Source of the DNA: Norana najaformis
Lineage: Eukaryota; Annelida; Clitellata; Crassiclitellata; Hormogastridae
Length of the DNA stretch: 64,000 nt
Reading direction: 5' to 3'
Assembly: GCA_964023275.1 (NCBI GenBank)
Contig: OZ029921.1
Location: 30,115,230-30,179,229 of the forward strand
Positions within the stretch are counted from its first letter, which is position 1. Each line of letters starts with the position of its first letter. Made by a program: the position numbers and the translations under genes. The notes beneath the pieces were generated by a model. The model was given only the letters and a program-made list of their open reading frames with translations, made no database searches and was not told the origin of the DNA. Shown here in pieces: positions 52,301 to 59,177 of this stretch.

Positions 52301-53539
52301 ACAAAAATATGAGGGCATTATTCATTGTTCGTTCATCAAATTAATTTCTAATTTCATAGCAACAACAGGCTGTTGTTATGGTACACAATTTGTACCTGCA
52401 GTGAAGCAATCAAGTTTTACGTTCTGCATTGGGAAAGTTCTTTCAGTTACGGTTATCTGTTTAACAGGAGCAGTTGAGGCTTATAAACTGGTCAAAGAAG
52501 CCAAGCTGTTAAGATGCCTGCAACAGGCAGAGTCCCAGAACAGTCTTGATAGGCAACACAAGTGGCTGACATAAGATGTCTGGTGACTCTATTCTTGCAG
52601 AAAACAGCAAGAATAGAGTCACCAGACTCAAAGCAAGGAACAACAGCTCCAAAGGTACCAAACCAAATGGATAATACCCGAAGAAATATGGAGTGGTTTG
52701 CAGTTTTGGAGCAGATGAAAGGAAATGAGTTGCAACGTGTTCTATCATTCTGAACACGAGTTCTTACAACATTCACTTCTGTTCTGTTTTACATTTTAAT
52801 ATGCTGAAGAATATGTCAGCAATCTTCATTTGACTGATTATTATTTCTCATATTCAATTTGAATAAACCCCTGTATGGCTCATGAAAGCAAGAAAGATCC
52901 AGCGTTGTTTCTGCAGGCCTCATGCTTGATTCTGCCCGTGGTAACAAACGCTTAAGCTGGCACAGCTTCACGACAAATTCCGTTAGTATATTTGAACGGA
53001 AAGAATTAGCCTATGTATTGGGGAGTGGAACTGGAGTGCCAAGTGTTCAGTTGGGGGGCCATGGCCTCTGACATCCCCTGTTGAGCTGTCCCTGCCCATG
53101 GACATTGCAACTTGTAAATGACCTAGGCTACTCTCAAATTCAAAACGACCCTAAAATCAAGTTCACAGGGATAATAAGTAGCACGTAAAGTTAAGTAATA
53201 GGCCTGCATAATTTATGTCTCACTCCTATTATATTAAACTTCTCAGAAACTCCCAAAGTCCCCAGAGTCCGTCCCTGATGGATCAGAGAGCTGTCTACCA
53301 AGTACACAACGCCGGAAAAAACTCGACTACACCATAACAAAGTCAGCAGGTACTTCAGACGATTTATGTCGAAAACAAAATCGATCAAGACCTGAATAAA
53401 GTGATACGACAGTCGACTGATCTGTGTGGCCTACCTTGGCTATCTTGACTCGTCGACCCCGGTCGCCGTCTCCTCCTACCCCGTCTTCCAGGCGAAAGCC
53501 CCAAGGGCTGCCGCCAACCAATTCCACTTTGAATAACAT
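26012..53539 (-). CDS. SORBS: CAP/ponsin/vinexin family adaptor with N-terminal PDZ, SoHo and three SH3 domains; complete, 22 coding exons
   Basis: Coding exons in transcription order: 53539-53435, 46544-46393, 46033-45849, 44786-44658, 44128-44007, 43260-43032, 42050-41512, 41319-41244, 40017-39970, 39370-39308, 38730-38541, 37518-37404, 36596-36535, 36277-36132, 31353-31226, 30913-30813, 30241-30116, 29362-29248, 28620-28510, 27741-27591, 27332-26780, 26183-26012. The total is 3618 nt, every junction is phase-consistent, and the product has 1205 residues. PDZ is at about 1-86, SoHo spans about 465-650 in pieces, and the SH3 domains are at about 826-877, 896-950 and 1149-1205. An in-frame TAG lies upstream of the start Met, so 53539 is the first usable ATG. 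Family members bind vinculin and other focal-adhesion, Z-line or septate-junction partners and organise actin. Vertebrate SORBS1/2/3 have no PDZ. Only one acceptor/donor choice per junction was checked, and alternative splicing is likely. Confidence 0.95.
26400..26765. repeat. Probable dispersed repeat in SORBS intron 21
   Basis: Starts with tttatatagcgccacttcaa, a word also seen near 37325 (tttatatagcgccgtaacgc), and has a repeat-like GC-rich body. It ends 15 bp from the exon 21 donor. No coding motif is seen. Confidence 0.4.
27430..27515. repeat. (ATGT/ATGC)n microsatellite
   Basis: Tetranucleotide run in SORBS intron 20. Confidence 0.9.
29343..29665 (-). repeat. 54-bp minisatellite copying the 3' splice site and first codons of SORBS exon 18
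   Basis: Six units begin at 29343, 29397, 29451, 29505, 29559 and 29613. Read on the minus strand each holds tgttttgcag, then the start of exon 18 (agacttatcattttgtgaag), then a donor-like gtagtt. The first unit contains the genuine exon boundary at 29362. Because 54 is a multiple of three and no unit has a stop, the whole array stays open in the SH3 frame ([18 protein letters not shown] per unit). Confidence 0.95.
29745..29868 (+). repeat. Dispersed repeat family A, right-end copy
   Basis: ttttgcctatcgattttgtt, gagcgcctgtgaataagctgg (partial) and gagattacgattacgatt match the 6190 copy; here the ATTACG tail is only three units long. Confidence 0.85.
30350..30680 (+). mobile_element. 5'-truncated LINE tail with (ATTGT)n end
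   Basis: An intact 78-codon frame contains [35 protein letters not shown] and [10 protein letters not shown], the C-terminus of CR1/Jockey-like ORF2. The stop is followed by a short 3' UTR (aaggcgcgttataaatataa) and gtattgtattgtattgt. It lies antisense to SORBS in intron 16. The intact frame suggests a fairly recent insertion. Confidence 0.85.
31933..35346 (-). CDS. 1137-codon ORF inside SORBS intron 14: alternative first/large exon or nested single-exon gene
   Basis: One uninterrupted reading frame runs from ATG 35346 to a stop at 31933, with an in-frame TAA two codons before the ATG. It lies between SORBS exons 14 and 15 on the same strand. A good donor (ATG|GTAATA) at 31959 leaves the frame in phase 1, exactly what exon 15 needs, so the ORF can supply 1129 codons ahead of the SH3 half. 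No convincing phase-1 acceptor links it to exon 14, so it looks more like an alternative first exon than an internal one. Residues about 220-405 are charged and probably helical ([44 protein letters not shown]); the rest is polar and disordered, ending with a conserved-looking block ([18 protein letters not shown]). I recognise no known domain. Vertebrate SORBS2 has a large neuronal exon at the equivalent position between SoHo and SH3, but homology is not established. Confidence 0.75.
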   Translation of the reverse strand: MSISERTYLFENVKQELLEKHRRWPMLSNKNSERKNSGVKRFHRGLDANACLQRKLKPCIKKYTEVTSAEESTSGTAVLTEAESECLQNCSDRLKKKVKKRVRVHRHDSVITSDVEENISKNLLLENGEERKCALESSELSTEWDSVSNPNTSASVVNKVGLSVGLVQQSASDISTVLVANQVNARRRTNNIGCNFQRTSDQVIFGASRLNHEVYQSYMAGILHSSKQSEKFLKLQKLYATLERISQLQKLDLDKKYSSMYFQRGQALPRSRSLSSLTLAADMKASSFGKLDHLSELKRIYQELEMVLEDRDLSYFLKKDIGKFKWREESDSGLRNRCHLIQDLVVAYQRKILHEACLQIFRQQEEKEFDRAFCFERLQQKYQQLDKRAELEKLIERFWRLQNHRRSVTSQNASKLSGTYIHLMESASRKSKERAVHGYFMNENRNGYEIYVDSHRHKTKSAENRGENFDSFDKQVFDADVGNQEKNMSAFAFGKLSNALPHQSQEDFEKSLNDMSWLQRQRGIREVKKAAERRKNMEEAKGRQLGNACFGSNKSVLVNVSNNSFCQKLNECDIQRNHELACYEEDSENMNWTSQSGGQCLGSSLNRNDGKCIQKDRLVVRSPGRTEMDFMFKKLECCDFLSTSPGREIDFKEQHTKMNKNEQRCNQGLNKEIDQYPEKCFLSLEHETDMSYASESAMTDEISKTVPRCILKKTDKRNSNVNETVTVSAGFQDSCLAGHGNSGKHLQKKNAHLFRSDPCFAFDQSPAENTSTRFVLNKRPTAYLNEEDGPLARDSEDSFDTSFYPNSGNFVLSSHCDPAVCLSSEPVYLRPKFIHSSHAKVRKFSCAPKANDCYQTSIKQVLSQDREAPERLQNEFLKPTYLSSGQIRNGISLTVANDDIEKLESLIVPDYSEISCSHSGIRFSQSGPGNFGESCRSLAVENIGCQSVTYTSEARSCREKPGAGRDETFTGWENASSESSFGWQALDASNDILDKSKTCLNEVVVSQIDQFNVESVKINDKKFSDNSCDSLSCGLARLQPKDRMLNLSNQNSRFQRNANNGVEHTAFDYDTLQNLCRGMSFRSIVQCHRAEFNPLDLMRNLEIIGNEWQKEKHQKCLITESDPHLSASNGNTVALSG
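36645..36735 (-). mobile_element. tRNA-derived SINE head (family C), second copy
   Basis: Minus-strand gtgctacagttagtgtgctg (A-box region) and ggagttcaaatccctttcag (B box) are followed by ggcagaaggata as in the 3730 copy. Located in SORBS intron 12. Confidence 0.6.
37055..37133. other. Inserted copy of the SORBS exon 14/intron 14 boundary between 14-bp direct repeats
   Basis: Segment 37071-37119 repeats 36095-36144 (ttacacagtgtgc..., ...actgttaagttgttta) with about two substitutions. It is bracketed by identical aggtatgcccctgt at 37055-37068 and 37120-37133. The source spans the exon 14 donor, so both exon and intron bases were copied. Confidence 0.8.
38120..38240 (+). repeat. Dispersed repeat family A, left-part copy
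   Basis: tcctatcctgattcttcctc, ggttcaattccaaacaccat and ccaccatagccagctgactg match the 56090 copy. Confidence 0.7.
39620..39835 (+). mobile_element. tRNA-derived SINE in SORBS intron 9
   Basis: caatggtttagtgatatggt (A box) and cgcgggtgcgaatctgc (B box) are followed by a body ending ctcgggcggcataaagccaa and then (CAT)n. The head resembles a tRNA but lacks pairing arms. Confidence 0.6.
40451..40613. repeat. 21-bp minisatellite, about eight copies
   Basis: Unit aatccagtttaaaatccatt plus t, near-perfect, in SORBS intron 8. Confidence 0.97.
42350..42745. repeat. 23-bp minisatellite, about 17 copies
   Basis: Unit ctactaatagtacaattaaa plus aaa, almost uniform, with a few tt-for-ta variants clustered in the middle. 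SORBS intron 6. Confidence 0.97.
43395..43545. repeat. GAT/GAG trinucleotide tract
   Basis: (GATGAT)n, a GGAGGA-rich purine block and a second (GAT)n run in SORBS intron 5; not coding. Confidence 0.9.
44905..45300 (-). repeat. Dispersed repeat family A, long copy in SORBS intron 3
   Basis: Order as at 10150: atttctacagcactcaacaa, ttcacaggcgctcagtcaaa, ggttccaggtcaatatccaa, ggagtcaggataggatctgt, gcagctatggctatggagcg. Confidence 0.85.
45560..45720 (-). mobile_element. SINE family B fragment
   Basis: tatagtgactgtatggcctc, gggtgagatcgttcaacacc and actgcccgtttgaataggca match the 10745 copy, including its position right after a family A copy. Confidence 0.7.
46690..47035 (+). mobile_element. 5'-truncated LINE tail in SORBS intron 1
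   Basis: An open frame has [32 protein letters not shown] and a final THYF, matching 'GDRAFS.AAP.LWN.LP' to 'FK..LKTHLF' of CR1-like ORF2. A short tail ends in ataaataaagtaaataaata. Confidence 0.75.
48385..48990 (-). repeat. Dispersed repeat family A, longest copy
   Basis: gagatttctacagtgcctaa, ttcacaggcactcagacaaa, gacctgcgcagagattgcaa, ttccacagaggtggagtatc and aagtgatttgagaacaggag extend the family by about 300 bp beyond the 45300 end, so the full element is over 600 bp. Confidence 0.8.
50450..50520. repeat. Imperfect ~33-bp inverted repeat (hairpin)
   Basis: Left arm aagtatgtgggaaggttcta... and right arm ...tagaaccctcacatactt are complementary with about five mismatches or bulges around a loop of roughly seven bases (catccca). 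Confidence 0.85.
52578..52627. repeat. Perfect 21-bp inverted repeat, 8-nt loop
   Basis: Left arm starts gtctggtgactctattct and the right arm ends agaatagagtcaccagac; all 21 pairs match around loop agaaaaca. Pairing stops abruptly on both sides. Confidence 0.97.
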
Positions 53540-55069
53540 ATTCCAGTTGTATATGCGAGTCTGCGATGGCTAGTAATCCGTATTTCGCTGCCCTTTGGCA
53601 GATCTATAAAACGCTTGTACAGGTAACCGTTAGAACGGACAGGTCAATGACTATCCTATAGGTGTGCTGATATCACATAAAGCAGAAGCATTTACGCTTG
53701 AGGGCATCTCAAACGTCAATTCCTCGGGACCGGTGTATCATCACGCCCTCGTTTCGAAGCCACTGCTCCTACAGCGAGCGTTTCACGACCGTTTCGAGCC
53801 GTTTTCATAATAAAATACTTGAAATTCTTCGTCCCAGCCACTTCAGCGCACCAATCGTCACAGTTGCGTCGCGACGGGTTTACAACCTGACCTAATTCTT
53901 CTCGTAACCAGACCTGATTTTATTGCACGTCATTTGCTGCCTGCATACGGAGGACGAACTGTGCAAAGCCGGCCGCTTGATGTACAAGCTTATTAGATTT
54001 TATAGGCCCAGGCCTGCAGTGAAGAACTGTCCGTGCGTAAGTCTTCTCCTGATGCCTAGCCTAGGTGTGTGTGTTTACCTGTGTACGCGTCAACCTCTGC
54101 GTATACACGTGTCCTAGGTCTGTCCTTGTGTTTGTCCTTGCGCTTATGCACGGCTCATTCTCTGTCCTCGAGTGCGTCGTTGGACAACCATATTAGACGT
54201 CTATTAATCAAAGGGTATGTTGTTGTATAGATCTGTGACTTGCTGGCTGCTATGATTGCAGACTGCGATTCAAGACTTACAAACGACAGATTGTAGGGCT
54301 TAATTCAGGCTATGTTCGGTACAAATGACACCTTTCATAAATTTTAAATCGTCTAGTTCAGTTAATGATATTTGTAATAAGCAACAACTTTGTCGACAAG
54401 TTTTGGCGACTTGAAAGTCGTCTTTCGTTTCCGAAAATTTGTTCGACTGCAGCCTCCAGTAGTAGGAGCTTGTGGGCTCCTAAAACCAACTGGGGCTTCG
54501 TACCAGTTGCCCCTCTCTTTGGGCTACACTTCCATGCGCCGTAGCCATCTCCCTTTCTGTCTGCTTGACCTTTTGATCTGGGCTTGGAACTGAACCTGAC
54601 CCCACTGACCTCACCGATAGTTTTTGACTGTTCAGGTTTTTTGGGCGCTAAAGAAATCTAGAGTCACGGGATCTGCCAGTGACTGCGAAGCGACTTATAT
54701 CAAATGAAGAATCGACCATTCAAATAAGCAAAAATATCGGTCTAGTCTCCCGATGAATTTTGGCGATTAATCGCATATTCCACTAGCGCCCCCTGGCGAA
54801 CTCAGCTACGTGACTCTAGTATAATATATATGCTCTAAAGTTTACATCTGTGTACAATATAAACTGTTTAGTTTTAAAAGTCCTGTAAAAATATTTTAGG
54901 ACCTTCCAAAAAGGCATGTCTGATTAGGCTGTATAATATTCGACATCGGTTTCAGTTTGATTGACGCCTTGGTGTATTATGGCAACATTCTAAGTTGGTA
55001 TTTTGCTTCCAGTCTTTGAAGGTGTAAGAGGAAATGCGGTAGGCGTGGTATTGTCTTGGCTGAGTTTGC
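53540..55069. promoter_or_regulatory. SORBS 5' flank and PDE9A 3' flank
   Basis: About 1.5 kb separating two same-strand genes. The part next to 53539 is CpG-rich and should hold the SORBS promoter and 5' UTR (in-frame stop TAG upstream of the start). A weak family A relic lies at about 54540-54640. No coding exon is seen. Confidence 0.45.
54781..54801 (-). promoter_or_regulatory. CTCF-like motif
   Basis: Minus-strand cgccagggggcgcta matches 14 of 15 core bases of the animal CTCF motif (caccagggggcgcta). It lies between the PDE9A stop and the SORBS start. Confidence 0.45.
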
Positions 55070-58000
55070 TCAGTTTCTCAGTTCGATCATCTGATTCAGA
55101 GACTCGTATCGATCGCGTGCATCGATCAGAGGCTTAACCATCACTTCGGACAACTGCGGGAACAACTGCAAAAGAATAAATATCATCGCAGTTTAGACAA
55201 TACGACTTACATAAGCATGTACTTGTGCATAAAAGTCATCCCTGTATACATGCATACATACATAAGCTTACATACATACATGCACATAAACACACACACA
55301 CACACACATAAAAAGCAACGTCATGCTTAGAACTCAGCCACCCTCCCCAAAACGGGCAGTCCCTAGTGGAAAAAATTCACGTACAAGTGAATGAATCTTG
55401 CTAAATAATATCTAAATAATATCTAAATTATATTGCTACTCCCACCAATTAAAACCCTCAGTTATTCCCTACGGCCCCACACCCATGATCGTATTATTCC
55501 TCCTGCTGACAATTTAACGCGTAAATGTTTTATTGTTAGGATGTTGTATGAATATTAAGTTTTCTTGTGTTCTTAAATACTTGTAAACCGATGTGCGATT
55601 AGCTATTGGTTAATAAAGAATATACTTACTTACTTAAACATATAAATATATTGCTAAATAATATCAACGTGGCATAGTCCTTACTCTAAGTCGCTCATAT
55701 TTGCTTCTAAACTAACAAAATTTGCTAACCGCTGGGGCTTTTCGCCCTGGACCCAGCTGTTGAGCTCACAGCTGGCATAAATAGTGGGTACTGCCTCTCC
55801 GCCTACCACTCCTGTCGTTACTTCTTCCAACTTGTGAGTCCTTGTTGCACCGTTGCCAACTAACTTACGCCTGTGTAGAAACACCTCAATAGCCTTGTCC
55901 AGTGAACGAAAGATCTTTCGACTGAGGCGCACACACGACCACAGCAATCAAACGACAAGACACATTTTAAAACCCCTCGACTTGCATTGGGACTCGTCTA
56001 CCGACCCCGTAAGAATGAACGGCTGAGTGGACACTTGGTGACGCGTCATTCAAAGTATCAAGAGGGCTCAAGGGCGTATCCAATCGGCTGGTAAGGGGAA
56101 GCCCTTCCCCATTCTCATTCGATTCTTCCTCTTCCCCTTACCTCACTTTACGGTTCAATTCCAAACACCATCCACTGTAGCCGTCTGACTGTCTCCCTGT
56201 CTGACTCTTGGATCTTGACCTGGAACCGAACCCTTTTGCCTATCGATTTTGGTTTGAATGAGCTCCTATGAATAAGCTGGTTCCCGTGACCAAGCTTTTG
56301 TTGGGCGCTGTGGAAATCTCGAGCTTACGATTCCGATTACCCTCTCGACGCCTTTGGGGTGTCGATTTAGTTACTTTAAGCACCATGGGTACGGTTTGCT
56401 CCCATACGCCCCAGCTCCGCAACACCCCACGGCGCCTGATCACATACCTTGGCTATGGCTTCAAACATCGGAAGCAGGACGAACTTAATGAAGCCGATCT
56501 GCGCCGAAGGCTTCGTTACTTTCTCCCGATCCATGAACGGAGCAACCGGCAATCCCAACTCCTTCTCTCGGTCAGACTACAGACGCAAAGAAACAGCCTT
56601 CGCAAATGCCATCTCGAGTTTACGCTGGGTTTATAAAGTGTTACACACCTGCTTCTCTGATGTGCTGAAATGGATAAATTGTAATTGTAATTAGTAACTT
56701 CTATCGGAACTCCGCCACTGCCTTTAGTCGGGCAGCGCTAGTCCCAAGCCTGGATAGAGGAGGTGGGCGACGTCAACGGCCTTTGATGCCATAAAGTGTC
56801 GTTAAACACTGGAACTACTATACTAACTTCTAATGCGCCGGTGTCTAATGCACAAGGTATCAACCGATGGCTCACAAAAGCCAAGCGCAATCAGATCAAT
56901 AACCAAGAAGGTCAGTCCACTAATATACAGGTTTGCAGCAATTAAATGCAAAGAGATTGGTGCAAAGGTCAAAGGTAAACCGAGAAGTATCCGACGGATC
57001 CGCATTCGGCTCGGCTGACCTATTTCCAGTGTTAATTTCCGATGTTAATATTATAAGGTCAATTTAATCCATTTAATGAAGCATTTTCTTGCCTGATTGA
57101 AATATTCTTCGAGGAGACAATCCAGCCATGGCTCGGAGACTTCAAGAGGTCGAAGTTCATTTGATATGTCACATGACTTGACCAGAATAATTTTCAGCTG
57201 CACAGACAATATTTATCAATATTTGTTTCATTTGCAAAATGGTCTCTCTATGGCATTATTTAATGAGAGAATAGGCCAAACAAGTGGAGAGTATTCCCCT
57301 TCCTCCTTACAAATCTCTTCGAAATGCCTCTATATTCACTAACCTATAATGATATTTCACATATATACATACATGCATACATACATATACATAAACACAT
57401 ACATATACATACATACATGCATTTACATACATGTATGCATACATACATGTACATACATACATCTATCCAAACATACGTCCATGTATGCATGCATGCAGAC
57501 ATACATACATCCATGCAAACATACATACAAACATGCATACATACATACATCCATGCATGCATACATACATACATACATTTATATATACATACATGCATAC
57601 ATGTATACTGTACATACAAAACGGACGAGTGGTCTGGGCGTGTATCCTATACGTGCGATACGAACCATGCTGACGTGTTGGCTGTTCTTGAAGTCGAAGT
57701 GTTGCAAATAGCTGTTGAACTGTTCCATGTATTCGCCGTGTTTTGCCATGTCTGTCGCCAGCACCAGAGTTCGTATTTGCTGTTTCAACAACATTCGCCT
57801 AGCATCATTATTTCAGTTCTCGTCTGCTCAGCTGCTGCAGCAAGTATCGGCGCCAGCACTAGCTTCGTAACCGTCATTACCATAATCACCATCACCACCG
57901 TGAACCTCTGGTTTTGCACGCGCTTCATGTATGTCGGAAAATGTCTGCTGATATTACAGTCCTCCAGAGCAGTAGGCCTGATGCAATGCAACCATGGGGG

Positions 58001-59069
58001 AACAAGGCTGACCAGGCAGCAGAGTAACGTGGTGGTCAGTGAAGGTTGTATGCGCTTCAGGTTTATAAGCATTATAAATATTACAAGCATTAGACCTACG
58101 CCTAATGACTTAAACGTGCAATTGACAAAATATCTACTAATCGTAATCTCCAAATTGAATTTCTTGAGGCTAAACATCACAATAGTAATTATCATATCAT
58201 CATTGTCGTCATCATAGCCTCGTAGAGTAAGGTTAATAAATACGCATGTAATATTTAGGTCTAATTATTATTGTATTTATCTATTTGAAGCATTAATTAC
58301 TCGCACAGCCAATAAATCTGAATCTGATGAGCGTTTTTCAATGTTGATACCAATGATTGCTAAGATTCGTGGAACTGATTGACTTGCATGTCTGATTCGT
58401 TCCTGTTTTTTCTGGTCTACGTTCGCAAAAAGATTTGTTTCCTGGTTGCTGAGGATTTGGAATGCGACGGCGCAGTGATGATGTTCCAAAGGGGAAACGT
58501 TACTGTAGCGAATTGCCAGCTCCGTCTTGGCATTGATCTGGTACCTTAGCAGGGAATCATGACACAACCGCTGAGGCTTATAGCCTGTACTAACCTACAT
58601 CATCATCATCTTCGTCGTCGTCACAGTCATCGTCATCATCATCATTCATCGTCGTCATCATCATCAGTAGTATTACCCAAAGTACAGTAGGCCTAATCTG
58701 TCGGTCTGTTCCAAACTGGAAGATGTCAACTCAGCTTACGGGCTGCTGGAAATTTAACTTAAATGGCATACATTTGAACTTTTCTCATCCATGGCAGTAA
58801 TGCATAAGGAAAATGTTTCCACCTTATTAGAATTCCAGCAGGCAGATTGTGACTCGTTCGTTGACATTTCTTCAATTTCGCCATTTACCCAGCTTATCCA
58901 AATGGATTTTGGATTTCGATTTTGACTTGAAGCGATGATCATCGACTGAGGCCTTGGGCATTATGGTAACGGCGCTATAGAAGTCTTCAGATTAGATTAG
59001 ATTATTAATGGAGTGGTATTATTATTTTCATCATCATTATCATCATCATTATCGTTGTCGTTATCAATG

Positions 59070-59124
<55 letters not shown>

Positions 59125-59142
59125 TATTATTATTATTATTAT

Positions 59143-59177
<35 letters not shown>

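Larger units (their letters stand above)
46545..53434. other. SORBS intron 1 (6.9 kb)
   Basis: Contains a LINE tail, a family A copy and two hairpins (50450-50520 and 52578-52627). A word shared with the 56755 segment (gtcgacgtcaacagcc and gatgtcgttaacaatggaa) lies at about 51060-51110, a probable SINE tail. No further exon is recognised. Confidence 0.6.
46393..53539 (-). other. SORBS: PDZ module of the SORBS-like gene (exons 1 and 2)
   Basis: Exon 1 (53539-53435) encodes [20 protein letters not shown] and ends after KIAK. Exon 2 (46544-46393) continues with [19 protein letters not shown] and ends at LSLELIR. Together they form one PDZ domain of the ALP/Enigma/ZASP type: the carboxylate-binding loop is PWGF, followed by 'S.A...G...GDVI..ING'. 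The insert [11 protein letters not shown] between the first strands is longer than in PDLIM proteins. Exon 1 is separated from exon 2 by a 6.9 kb intron, the largest in the gene, but exon 2 leaves in phase 2 and exon 3 enters accordingly. In relatives such PDZ domains bind alpha-actinin or other Z-line ligands; that this one does so is inference. Confidence 0.88.

Noticed and set aside
57324-58217. 297-codon plus-strand frame
   Set aside because: It starts in the ACAT microsatellite and lies antisense to a PDE9A exon; no motif is present.
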